Below, piece after piece: positions 34,586 to 41,651 of a stretch of DNA of 49,101 nt. The stretch comes from Myxococcus xanthus (GTDB lineage Bacteria > Myxococcota > Myxococcia > Myxococcales > Myxococcaceae): assembly GCF_013116825.1 (NCBI RefSeq), contig NZ_JABFNS010000063.1:1-49101 (forward strand). Direction: 5' to 3'. The translations under genes and the position numbers were made by a program. Below the pieces are notes generated by a model. That model was not told where the DNA came from and did not search any database. It worked only from the letters and a program-made list of their open reading frames with translations. Every line of letters starts with the position of its first letter. Position 1 is the stretch's first letter.

Positions 34586-35938
34586 ATGGTGCACATCCCC
34601 GAGGAGACAGGTCCGCGTGTCCGGGCCCGTGAGCTGGGCCTGCCGCTGGGGCGCTTCAAGCCCGGCAAGTTCAACGCCATCACCGACGTGGAGGGGGTGC
34701 TCGTCGGGCACAGCACGTTGATACGTGGCGAGGGCCCGCTTCGCCCCGGGCACGGTCCGGTTCGCACGGGGGTCACCGCCATCCTCCCCAACCAGGGGAA
34801 CATCTTCATGGAGCGCATGACGGGGGGCGGCTTCGTGCTCAACGGCGCGGGCGAGGTCGCCGGCATGACGCAGCTCATGGAGTGGGGCCTCATCGAGACG
34901 CCCATCCTCCTCACCAACACCATGGCGGTGGGCGCGGTGTCGGACGGCGTGGCCCGTTACCTGGTGGACCGCTACCCCGGCATCGGTGACGAGCACGATG
35001 TCATCATCCCCGTGGTGGGGGAGTGTGACGATTCCTGGCTCAACGACATTTCCGGGCGCCACGTGCGCGAGGAGCATGTCTTCGAGGCCATCAACAACGC
35101 CTCCACCGGCCCCGTGGCCGAGGGGAACGTGGGCGGCGGCACCGGCATGGTGACGTGCGACTTCAAGGGCGGCATCGGCACGTCGTCCCGCAAGCTGCCG
35201 GAGGTGTTGGGCGGCTACACGCTGGGTGTGCTGGTGATGTCCAACTTCGGGAAGATGCACAACCTGCGGGTGGGCGGCCTGCCCGTGGGCGAGGTGCTGG
35301 CGGAGAAGTTCAAGGGCACGCCCAAGCGCGGCCAGACGTACGGCTCCATCATCGCGGTGGTGGCCACGGACGCGCCGCTGCTGAGCCATCAAATCAACCG
35401 CCTCTGCAAGCGCGTGGCGCTGGGCATTGGCCGGGTGGGCAGCTACGCGGCGCACGGCTCCGGGGAGATTGTCGTCGGCTTCTCCACGGCGAACATCATC
35501 CCCCGGCGCACGCAGAAGATGGTCTACAAGCTGAAGCTCCTCCTGGATCAGCGCCTGGACCCCCTCTATGAGGCGGTCATGGAGGCCACCGAGGAGGCCA
35601 TCCTCAACGCCATGTGCATGGCCACGTCCATGACGGGCGCCAACGGCAACCACTGCCCGGCGCTCCCCCTGGACGAGGTCCGGCGCTTCCTGGACGCCTG
35701 CAAGCCGATTTTCGCGTCCGTGAAGAAGCGCCCCCAGCAGTCGAGCGCCCCGGCGGCCAAGGAGCGGCCCAGCAACGAGGACCGGGAGGGGGACCTGAAG
35801 GTGTCCACCGCCCGGCCGACCCAGGTCCGGAGCGCCGAGGGAATCCCGTTTCCCACCCGTCCGGCACCCGACGACACCGGCGAGCCGGGGGGGCCCGAGG
35901 GTTCCTCTTCCGGGAGCCCGCCGGGTTCTGATAGTTAA
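34586..35938 (+). CDS. P1 (S58/DmpA-like) family aminopeptidase
   Basis: A 450-residue Ntn-hydrolase of the DmpA/BapA family, which cleaves N-terminal residues including D- and beta-amino acids and matures by self-cleavage. Marks are FNAITDVEGVLVGH near the start, TGVTAILPN, VLNGAGEVAG, EGNVGGGTGM and FKGGIGTSSR. The autoprocessing site is Gly253-Ser254 (TYGS-IIAVVATDAPLL), close to residue 249/250 of DmpA. About 65 extra C-terminal residues, rich in Pro/Ser/Gly, extend beyond the family's usual 340-375. It follows the tandem ATP-grasp gene by 110 bp on the same strand, so a synthesis/cleavage relation is an inference. Confidence 0.93.
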   Translation: MVHIPEETGPRVRARELGLPLGRFKPGKFNAITDVEGVLVGHSTLIRGEGPLRPGHGPVRTGVTAILPNQGNIFMERMTGGGFVLNGAGEVAGMTQLMEWGLIETPILLTNTMAVGAVSDGVARYLVDRYPGIGDEHDVIIPVVGECDDSWLNDISGRHVREEHVFEAINNASTGPVAEGNVGGGTGMVTCDFKGGIGTSSRKLPEVLGGYTLGVLVMSNFGKMHNLRVGGLPVGEVLAEKFKGTPKRGQTYGSIIAVVATDAPLLSHQINRLCKRVALGIGRVGSYAAHGSGEIVVGFSTANIIPRRTQKMVYKLKLLLDQRLDPLYEAVMEATEEAILNAMCMATSMTGANGNHCPALPLDEVRRFLDACKPIFASVKKRPQQSSAPAAKERPSNEDREGDLKVSTARPTQVRSAEGIPFPTRPAPDDTGEPGGPEGSSSGSPPGSDS

Positions 35939-35954
35939 GCCCCTCTTTTCACGT

Positions 35955-35966
35955 CTCCGTACGGAG
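35955..35966. promoter_or_regulatory. 12-bp perfect palindrome upstream of small basic protein
   Basis: CTCCGTACGGAG is a perfect palindrome 14 bp upstream of the ATG at 35981, immediately before the AGGAG ribosome binding site. It could be an operator or form a short hairpin that affects translation. Confidence 0.4.
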
Positions 35967-35980
35967 CACAGGAGTCAAAG

Positions 35981-36100
35981 ATGGCCCGCAGCAAGAGCAA
36001 GCACCGTCGCGTGCAGATGAAGATCAAGCAGGCCTGGAAGAAGCGGGCCAAGAAGAACAAGGCCGAGGCCAAGGCCGCCGCCGAGTCGAAGAAGAAGTAG
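35981..36100 (+). CDS. 39-residue lysine/arginine-rich protein
   Basis: A short frame with AGGAG seven bases upstream of ATG: MARSKSKHRRVQMKIKQAWK, then KRAKKNKAEAKAAAESKKK. About half of the residues are Lys or Arg and the rest are mainly Ala, so it is expected to bind nucleic acid, like tiny ribosome-associated or histone-like proteins. I do not recognise a named family; it does not match bTHX. It lies 42 bp downstream of the P1 peptidase gene on the same strand. The clean start, spacing and amino-acid bias make it more credible than a chance frame. Confidence 0.65.
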   Translation: MARSKSKHRRVQMKIKQAWKKRAKKNKAEAKAAAESKKK

Positions 36101-36131
36101 TCGTTCCGACCGCGCTCGTGCGGCCCGTGGC

Positions 36132-36578
36132 TCAGTCCCGGGTCGCCGAGAACGGACTGCTGACGGTGCAGCGCTGTCCCCCCGTGTCGGACGCGCGCGC
36201 GTAGCTGCCCGTGAGGACGCCGTTGATGGACGCCGTCCCGCCATCCGTCAGCGGCGCCAGGTAGCTGCCGGTGAGCGTCAGGGTGTCCGTCCGGTTCGCC
36301 GAGGGCACTCCCGTTCCCGTCATCAGGAAGGTCCCCTGGGCGGTGATGGTGCCCCGGACGGGGACGCCCGCCAGCCGGCTGGTGAGGTTTTCGCCCGAGC
36401 GGGTGATGTCCAGGACTTCACCCGTGGGAACCTCCACCCCCAGGAGCGCGCACTCCGGAGGCACGCCCGCGCTTGTGTCGAATTGCAGCCGGTAGCGGCC
36501 TTCGACCGCGGGACAGTCCGTGCAGCGGGGGGCTTCTCCGCCACAGCCTGCGGTGGCTGACTCGAGGCGGTGGTCCAA
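36132..36578 (-). CDS. Lipoprotein-like protein lacking a signal peptide
   Basis: About 148 codons. The body reads AGCGGEAPRCTDCPAVEGRY, LQFDTSAGVPPECALLGVEV, ENLTSRLAGVPVRGTITAQG and NGVLTGSYARASDTGGQRCT, a beta-rich pattern of small myxobacterial lipoproteins that begin with a lipidated Cys followed by Gly-Gly. Here no hydrophobic leader precedes AGCGG in any frame. The upstream DNA instead encodes the N-terminus of the AI-2E permease on the other strand, and the two genes overlap by about 25 bp. Either the start is misjudged (TTG 36578 is used) or the leader has been lost. Confidence 0.5.
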   Translation of the reverse strand: MDHRLESATAGCGGEAPRCTDCPAVEGRYRLQFDTSAGVPPECALLGVEVPTGEVLDITRSGENLTSRLAGVPVRGTITAQGTFLMTGTGVPSANRTDTLTLTGSYLAPLTDGGTASINGVLTGSYARASDTGGQRCTVSSPFSATRD

Positions 36579-37710
36579 TTTCGTATTCGCCGGGCTCTTT
36601 GCCCTGGCGCTGATTCTCTTCTCCAGGATTCTGCTGCCGTTCCTGATGCCCGTGTTGCTCGGCGGCTTCCTGGTGGTGCTGTTCATGCCGGTGCAGGACT
36701 CCCTGTGCCAGAAGCTGGGGGGCCGCAAGTCTCTCAGCGCCGGGGTGTCCACCGTCACCGTGTTCGTCCTCATCCTTGCGCCGCTGGCGCTGGTCGGGTG
36801 GATGGTGGCGCGCGAGGTGTTCCAGCTCGTGGGCCAGGCGCAGGTCCTGCTGGAGCAGCAACACCTGCGTCACCCTTTCCTCGCCAGCCTGCCGCTGGGC
36901 TTGGAGCGCTATCTCCGGCTGGACGTGGACAGCGCGGAGACGGAGCGGGCGCTCCTGGCCGCGATGACGGGTGGCGCGTCGTTGCTGCGCGACGTGGCGG
37001 CGGCGGGCACGGACCTGGTCATCAACCTGTTCCTGATGTCCGTGGCCATGTACTACTTCTTCCTCGACGGGCGTCGGCTGGTGGCCGAGGTCATGCGGCT
37101 CATCCCGCTGGACAGGCGCTACTTCGAGGCCTTCGCGCGCGAGTTCACCGACGTCGCCTACGCCATCATCTATGGCAACACCGTCACCGCGCTCATCCAG
37201 GGCGCCGTGGGCTTCGTCGGGCTGCTCATCGCGGGGGTGCCGCATGCCGGCGTGTGGGGCGCGGCCATGGTGCTGGTGGCGCTGGTGCCCGTGGGCGGCA
37301 CGGCCCTGGTGTGGGGGCCCATTGGCGTGGTGCTCATCGCCGCCAATCAGGTGAGTGAGGGCGTGTTCCTCCTGGCCTGGGGCGCCTTCCTGGTGGGCAG
37401 CATCGACAACGTCATCCGACCCCGGCTGTGTGGCTCGCGCATGGCGCTGCACCCGCTGCTCGTCTTCCTGTCCATGTTCGGCGGGCTGGCCGTGTTCGGG
37501 ATGATGGGCCTGCTGGTGGGGCCGCTCATCGCCTCCATCTTCATGGCCATGGTCCGCATCTACCGCCGGGACTTCCTGGGCATCGGCCGCGCCGAGCACC
37601 TGTCGGCTCATGATGAGCACCCGTCGGCGCCTCCCATGTCCGAGCCCGCCTCCTCCCGCATGCCTCCCGCGGCGCCGGCGATGGGGCCCGCCGCGACGCT
37701 CAATGCCTGA
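36553..37710 (+). CDS. AI-2E family (PerM/TqsA-like) permease
   Basis: About 385 residues with the usual layout. Two N-terminal helices are present (WSNFVFAGLFALALILF; LLPFLMPVLLGGFLVVLFMP), then STVTVFVLILAPLALVGWMV. A soluble amphipathic segment of about 80 residues follows, and a C-terminal bundle of helices including VINLFLMSVAMYYFFLDGRR, VTALIQGAVGFVGLLIAG, PVGGTALVWGPIGVVLIA and GLAVFGMMGLLVGPLIASI. GTG 36553 is chosen because it leaves a normal N-terminus; GTG 36520 is possible and neither has a clear ribosome binding site. Members export AI-2 or act as Na+/H+ antiporters; the substrate here is unknown. The tail is Pro/Ala-rich. Confidence 0.88.
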   Translation: MADSRRWSNFVFAGLFALALILFSRILLPFLMPVLLGGFLVVLFMPVQDSLCQKLGGRKSLSAGVSTVTVFVLILAPLALVGWMVAREVFQLVGQAQVLLEQQHLRHPFLASLPLGLERYLRLDVDSAETERALLAAMTGGASLLRDVAAAGTDLVINLFLMSVAMYYFFLDGRRLVAEVMRLIPLDRRYFEAFAREFTDVAYAIIYGNTVTALIQGAVGFVGLLIAGVPHAGVWGAAMVLVALVPVGGTALVWGPIGVVLIAANQVSEGVFLLAWGAFLVGSIDNVIRPRLCGSRMALHPLLVFLSMFGGLAVFGMMGLLVGPLIASIFMAMVRIYRRDFLGIGRAEHLSAHDEHPSAPPMSEPASSRMPPAAPAMGPAATLNA

Positions 37711-37770
37711 GCGGCGGGAGAACCGCCGAGCCTGGACTTCCCCGACGGGGTGGGTGAACCTCCCTGGGGA

Positions 37771-38826
37771 ATGACGACCGCCCGACACTCGAGGGTTCGC
37801 TGGGGGCTGTGGTGTGCCCTGGTGGTGGCGCTGGCCTCGCCGCAGGCGCTGGCCGCCGCGGCGAAGCGGAAGGACTCGGGACCGGCGAAGCCGGGCGTCG
37901 GGGGGCGGGAGGTGGAGGGCGCTGCGCGGCAGCGGCAGGCCCCTTTCCTGGAGGTGGCGCTGGATACGGGCTCGGGCGGCACGGTGGGAGACGCGCCGGC
38001 GCGCCCGCCCCTGGCGCGGCTGACGTTGGGGGGCACGACGACGTGGCGCAACGCCTGCGCGCGGCCCGGCGTGAAGTCCTGTGGCGAATATGACCGGCTC
38101 CCGGCGAACGAGCGCCTGGGGGACACGGTGAGCTACGCGTCGTCGGTGCCGTACCTGGGCATCGCCGCCGAGCTGGAGCTGCTGCCGCTGGCGAACAGCG
38201 AATCCCTGCTGCGCGGCCTGGGCCTGTCGCTGGGTTACCGGCGTGGGTTTTCCTCCACCGACGTGACGCTGGTGAGTGACGCCGGCCGGTCGACCACGCG
38301 CGAGGCGGTGGCCACCGACTCGGTGCTCACCGCGCAGGCGCTGTACCGCTACTTCTTCGGCATGGGGGAGGCGAACGCGCTGTTGGGGCATGCGGGGCTG
38401 CGCGCGGGCCTCCTCACCCGCGCCTTTGACGTGGATGCGTCCTCCAACAGCCCGCTCACCGGGACGCACCGCTTGTTCCCCGCCGTGGGGTTGGAGGTGT
38501 CGGTGCCGCTGCTGCGCTGGGTCCGGCTGGAGGGCGCGGGTCAGTTCTTCCTGAGCCCGAAGCCGGGCAAGGGCCTGGGCGCCGGCAGCGCGGCGTTGGA
38601 CGCCGAGGTCAGCGACTACGGCACGTCGGTGTCCAGCCTCGGTTGGGAGGCGGAGCTGGGCGTCGGGGGCGACATCTGGGGGCCCTTCGGTTACTCGGTC
38701 CGCTTCCGCCTGTCCCGCTTCCAGGACACGTTCTCCGGCGCTGGCACGAAGCTGGGCTGGGATGAGGGCGGCGTGGCGGCGGAGACGTACTCCAGTCTCC
38801 ACTGGGGCATCACCGCGTCCTACTGA
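37771..38826 (+). CDS. Probable outer-membrane beta-barrel protein
   Basis: A 351-residue protein from ATG 37771. It has a signal peptide with Ala-x-Ala site (WGLWCALVVALASPQALAAA). The rest is an alternating strand pattern with aromatic girdle residues, for example GLGLSLGYRRGFSSTDVTLV, ALYRYFFGMGEANALLGHAG and PFGYSVRFRLSRFQDTFSGA. The final strand is YSSLHWGITASY. I cannot assign a family or function. It follows the permease by 60 bp and may be part of the same transcript. Confidence 0.75.
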   Translation: MTTARHSRVRWGLWCALVVALASPQALAAAAKRKDSGPAKPGVGGREVEGAARQRQAPFLEVALDTGSGGTVGDAPARPPLARLTLGGTTTWRNACARPGVKSCGEYDRLPANERLGDTVSYASSVPYLGIAAELELLPLANSESLLRGLGLSLGYRRGFSSTDVTLVSDAGRSTTREAVATDSVLTAQALYRYFFGMGEANALLGHAGLRAGLLTRAFDVDASSNSPLTGTHRLFPAVGLEVSVPLLRWVRLEGAGQFFLSPKPGKGLGAGSAALDAEVSDYGTSVSSLGWEAELGVGGDIWGPFGYSVRFRLSRFQDTFSGAGTKLGWDEGGVAAETYSSLHWGITASY

Positions 38827-38876
38827 GGCGCGTTGTCGGCTCCCACTCCGGCGCGGCGGAGGCGTAGGGTGCGGAC

Positions 38877-39389
38877 ATGTCCGAGCACGTGTCCCCCCAG
38901 GAGCTGCGCAGGAAGTGGAAGCTGGCGAACGCGGAGCCGCTGGAGGGCGGTCACCGGCTCGAGGCGTACCGCGCGCTGGCGCAGAGCTGTCCCGCGTTCG
39001 TTCCCAATCTCCTGTCGTTGAGCCGCACGTTGCTGGCCGGCCGGAGCGACGCGGCGGACCCGGAGGCCGCGGTGTCCGAGGCCGATCAGGTGCTGCGCTC
39101 CGCGTCGGACGTCTCCGCGGGGGCCCCGGAGCCCTTGCTGGCGCTGGGGCACTTCCTCGCCTCGGTGCGGCAGGCGCCGGATGAGGCGGAGCGCGCCTTC
39201 TCCTCCGCGGCCAGCGCCGCGATGGCCTTGCTGGAGGAAGCGTGGGCGGGGTGGATTCGCGCGCTGGGCGCGCAGGGACAACTGGAGGCGGCGCTGGAGG
39301 TGGAGGAACGGGCGCGGAGCCTCTTTCCCAGCTCCCAGGCGATTTCTCAGGCGGTGGCGTTCGCGCGAGCGCAGTCAGGGGCGCGCTGA
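38877..39389 (+). CDS. Small TPR-like helical protein
   Basis: A 170-residue protein from ATG 38877, 51 bp after the outer-membrane gene. Helical repeats of about 34 residues with alanine at small positions are visible (EAYRALAQSCPAFVPNLLSL, EPLLALGHFLASVRQAPDEA, LEEAWAGWIRALGAQGQLEA). The last ends in EERARSLFPSSQAISQAVAF. This suggests two to three tetratricopeptide-like units and a protein-protein interaction role. There is no signal peptide. The gene is convergent with carS (16 bp between the ends). Confidence 0.7.
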   Translation: MSEHVSPQELRRKWKLANAEPLEGGHRLEAYRALAQSCPAFVPNLLSLSRTLLAGRSDAADPEAAVSEADQVLRSASDVSAGAPEPLLALGHFLASVRQAPDEAERAFSSAASAAMALLEEAWAGWIRALGAQGQLEAALEVEERARSLFPSSQAISQAVAFARAQSGAR

Positions 39390-39405
39390 CGCGGGGCCCG
39401 CCACG

Positions 39406-39741
39406 TCAGGGCATGCGCTCCAGCGAACTCCGGCCGCCGGCCCGCACGGCTTGACGGTGCTGGGCAATCCGGTTGCGGGCCCACTCCGGGGCCAGCTCCA
39501 ACTCCTCCGGGAAGAAGAGGTCTTCGCCCAGCCCTTCGACGAGCACCTGGATGAGCGGGTCATCGGGGTACTGCGTGGCCGGGTCGTCGAACACCAGCCC
39601 CATGACGATTCCCGTCTGGCCCAGGAAGCGCTGGCTGACGGTGCCGTCCTCGGAGTGCGGTACGACGTTCACCTTCGCGCCAATGCGCACCGGTGCGCCG
39701 TCCACGTCATGACAGATGATGAGTGAGGGGTCCTGGATCAT
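39406..39741 (-). CDS. carS: CarS antirepressor
   Basis: A 111-residue acidic, SH3-like protein (MIQDPSLIICHDVDGAPVRI...). In M. xanthus, CarS has this length and fold and acts as a DNA mimic: it binds the MerR-type DNA-binding domain of the repressors CarA/CarH and frees the carotenoid biosynthesis promoter in the light. Here it is the last gene of an operon, its ATG overlapping the carR stop by ATGA, the arrangement described for carQRS. The many Asp/Glu residues on the strand edges (PATQYPDDPLIQVLVEGLGE, DLFFPEELELAPEW) fit the mimicry. The call rests on recognition of sequence, length and operon order. Confidence 0.9.
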   Translation of the reverse strand: MIQDPSLIICHDVDGAPVRIGAKVNVVPHSEDGTVSQRFLGQTGIVMGLVFDDPATQYPDDPLIQVLVEGLGEDLFFPEELELAPEWARNRIAQHRQAVRAGGRSSLERMP

Positions 39742-40403
39742 GGTGCGTAGGAGCGGGGCTTGAGCGACTTCGAGATGAGCACCAGCACGACGGTGATGAC
39801 GACCCAGGCGAGCAGGTGATGGGAGAGGACGTGCCGCCCGTCCTGCTCACAGGCGAGCTCTCCGAGCAGCGCGCCCGTCGAACCCACCGACAGGCCCGCC
39901 ACCACGGCGCGCAGCGGCTGGAAGAAGGTGCCGCGCAGCGCGAACAACGCCACCACCAGCGGCACCACGCCGATGGCGAGGTGACTGACGGTGCAGACCC
40001 AACCCGGGAGCGACGGGGGGCTGTGCGGCGTGCCCCGGGCGAGCACCAGGGCGGCCGCGCTGACCACCGCCAGCCCCACGCCCAGCCGGCGCATCCAGCG
40101 GTCCTTGGGAGACAGCGCGCCCCAGGCGCACACCGCGCTGGTTCCCACCAGCATGGCCAGCAGGGGCGCGCGTGCCAGGAGCAGGGGGCCGGCGACCGCG
40201 CCCACCGCGAGCATCACCCCGGCCGCCAGCAGGCCCAGTCCCGCCGACGCCGCCATCAACCAGACCGCTTGCGTGCGCCAGCGCCGCACCGGACGACGAA
40301 GCGCCAGTTCGCCCCGGGCCGCGGCGAGCACGCGCTCCAGCGCGGCGTTGTTCTTCGCGGGCGCCTGGGTGAGCAACTGGTCCAGGTCCATCGGTGGCTT
40401 CAT
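39738..40403 (-). CDS. carR: CarR membrane anti-sigma factor (DUF1109/NrsF-like)
   Basis: A 221-residue inner-membrane protein. A soluble N-terminal stretch of about 45 residues (LDQLLTQAPAKNNAALERVL) should hold the sigma factor, followed by six hydrophobic helices. Examples are WLMAASAGLGLLAAGVMLAV, APLLAMLVGTSAVCAWGAL, LGVGLAVVSAAALVLARG, SHLAIGVVPLVVALFALRG, LRAVVAGLSVGSTGALLGEL and LAWVVITVVLVLISKSL. CarR sequesters CarQ in the dark and is lost upon illumination in M. xanthus. It overlaps carQ and carS by ATGA on both sides, so translation of the three is coupled. The NrsF-like pattern is shared with other ECF anti-sigmas. Confidence 0.92.
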   Translation of the reverse strand: MKPPMDLDQLLTQAPAKNNAALERVLAAARGELALRRPVRRWRTQAVWLMAASAGLGLLAAGVMLAVGAVAGPLLLARAPLLAMLVGTSAVCAWGALSPKDRWMRRLGVGLAVVSAAALVLARGTPHSPPSLPGWVCTVSHLAIGVVPLVVALFALRGTFFQPLRAVVAGLSVGSTGALLGELACEQDGRHVLSHHLLAWVVITVVLVLISKSLKPRSYAP

Positions 40404-40951
40404 CGCGCCACCTCCAATTCCAGCTCGCCCAGCAGCTCGCGCAGCTTCTCGTAGCCTCGGTGCGCCCGCAGCCGCGCGGCGCCAGGGCTGATGCCCCGCA
40501 GCGCGCCAATCTCCTCGAAGGACCAGCCCTCCACCTTGCTGAGCACCACGGCTTCACGGTGGTCCGGGTGGAGTTGTTGCAAGGCGTCCAGCAGGTGCCT
40601 GCGCAGCGACGGGTCGCTGTCATCCGGCGCCGGGGCTGCGGGCGTCGCGGTGTCCTCCCGGGATGCATAGGCGTCTACGTGTCGCTGATGCCTCAGCGCG
40701 TCGCGCGCGGCGTTCGCGGCAATGGTCATCAGCCAGGGGGTGAAGCGGGTGCCGGGCTCGTAGCGGCCGCGCGAGCGGATGACGGACAAGAAGGTGGTCT
40801 GCAGCAAATCCTCCGCGAGCGCGCCATTGCGCACCATCCGGGCCAGGAAGCCTTGGACCCGCGGCGCGTGCCGCGCGAAGAGGTCCTCGAAGGCGTCCTG
40901 TGCTCCGTCGCGAAACCGTTCCATGAGTGCTTCGTCCGTTTGGCTCCGCAT
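40400..40951 (-). CDS. carQ: CarQ ECF sigma factor
   Basis: A 183-residue ECF sigma factor. Region 2 runs from about residue 8 to 85 (ALMERFRDGAQDAFEDLFAR, LAEDLLQTTFLSVIRSRGRY, PGTRFTPWLMTIAANAARD). Region 4 is at about 125-175 (LLDALQQLHPDHREAVVLSK, VEGWSFEEIGALRGISPGAA, RLRAHRGYEKLRELL). In M. xanthus it turns on its own operon and crtI in light. ATG 40951 is preferred over the adjacent GTG 40954; GAGGAG lies about seven bases upstream. The ECF-type promoter just ahead fits autoregulation. Confidence 0.93.
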   Translation of the reverse strand: MRSQTDEALMERFRDGAQDAFEDLFARHAPRVQGFLARMVRNGALAEDLLQTTFLSVIRSRGRYEPGTRFTPWLMTIAANAARDALRHQRHVDAYASREDTATPAAPAPDDSDPSLRRHLLDALQQLHPDHREAVVLSKVEGWSFEEIGALRGISPGAARLRAHRGYEKLRELLGELELEVAR

Positions 40952-40964
40952 CACCCGACTCCTC

Positions 40965-40990
40965 TACGGGCCACCCGCGAAAGTGTTTCC
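40965..40990 (-). promoter_or_regulatory. ECF-type promoter of carQRS
   Basis: On the minus strand the -35-like GGAAAC (40985-40990) and -10-like CGTA (40965-40968) are separated by 16 bases, the spacing expected for ECF sigma factors. The -10 lies only 14 bases from the carQ ATG, so the untranslated leader must be extremely short. A further upstream GAGCTTTCC (minus strand, about 41019-41027) resembles the TTTCC-type elements known upstream of this promoter in M. xanthus. Confidence 0.75.
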
Positions 40991-41142
40991 GGCGGTCGCG
41001 ATTCTCCAGGTTCGGCGGGGAAAGCTCTGGAGTGTCAGGGGGTTGCGAGCGCCAGCCACATCCCGTCCTGCCCTGGAAGGCGAGGCATTGGTGTTGAGCG
41101 CGGAGGCACCTCGGACGCGTGGACCATGGGAGCATCGAAGGC

Positions 41143-41634
41143 ATGGGGGCGGGGTTGGTGGCAAGCCTGCTGGCGGGCACGGCGACGGGCCTGGGCGCGC
41201 TGCCCGTGCTCGTCACCTCGGAGCTCAGCCGGAAGGCCCAGGACCGGATGTTGGGCTTCAACGCGGGCGTGATGCTGGCGGCCACGTCCTTCTCGCTGGT
41301 CATCCCCTCGATGATGGAGGCTGTTCCTGCGCGTGTGGCACGACCTGAGGCCGCACGAACATGTGCTCAGGGGGCGTCCGCGTCGCGCGCCGCGTTCCTG
41401 GCGCTGCTTGCCGGTCTGGTGGAACCGGTCGGAGCGCTGTTCGGCCTCCTGGCCCTGTCACTCAGCTCCGCGCTGCTGCCGTGGGGACTGGCCTTCGCGG
41501 GCGGAGCGATGCGCGATGTCATCAGCCACGAGATGATTCCGGAGAGCCACCGCGGCGGTTTCGAGCGCGAGGCCACCACCGGCCTCATGTGGGGCTTCGT
41601 GCTCGCGCTGGTGCTGGACATGTCGTTGGGCTAA
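41143..41634 (+). pseudogene. gufA: ZIP family GufA homologue with internal deletions
   Basis: A 163-codon open frame where GufA proteins are normally about 250 residues. The first third matches the family (MGAGLVASLLAGTATGLGAL, LVTSELSRKAQDRMLGFNAG) and so does the end (LLAGLVEPVGALFGLLALSL, GGAMRDVISHEMIPESHRGG). The middle is missing. A short homologous piece (LFLRVWHDLRPHEHVLRG, 41321-41374) is present but in a +1 frame relative to the ORF, so at least two deletions or shifts flank it. No HNxPEG or other transmembrane-4/5 metal-binding motif remains. Metal transport is therefore unlikely. It diverges from carQ across a 190-bp promoter region, as gufA does in M. xanthus. Confidence 0.85.
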
Positions 41635-41651
41635 CGCGGTCTCCGAGGGCG

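Noticed and set aside
36418..38802. 794-codon minus-strand frame across the permease and barrel genes
   Set aside because: It has no recognisable domain and spans several good plus-strand genes; the length results from GC bias.
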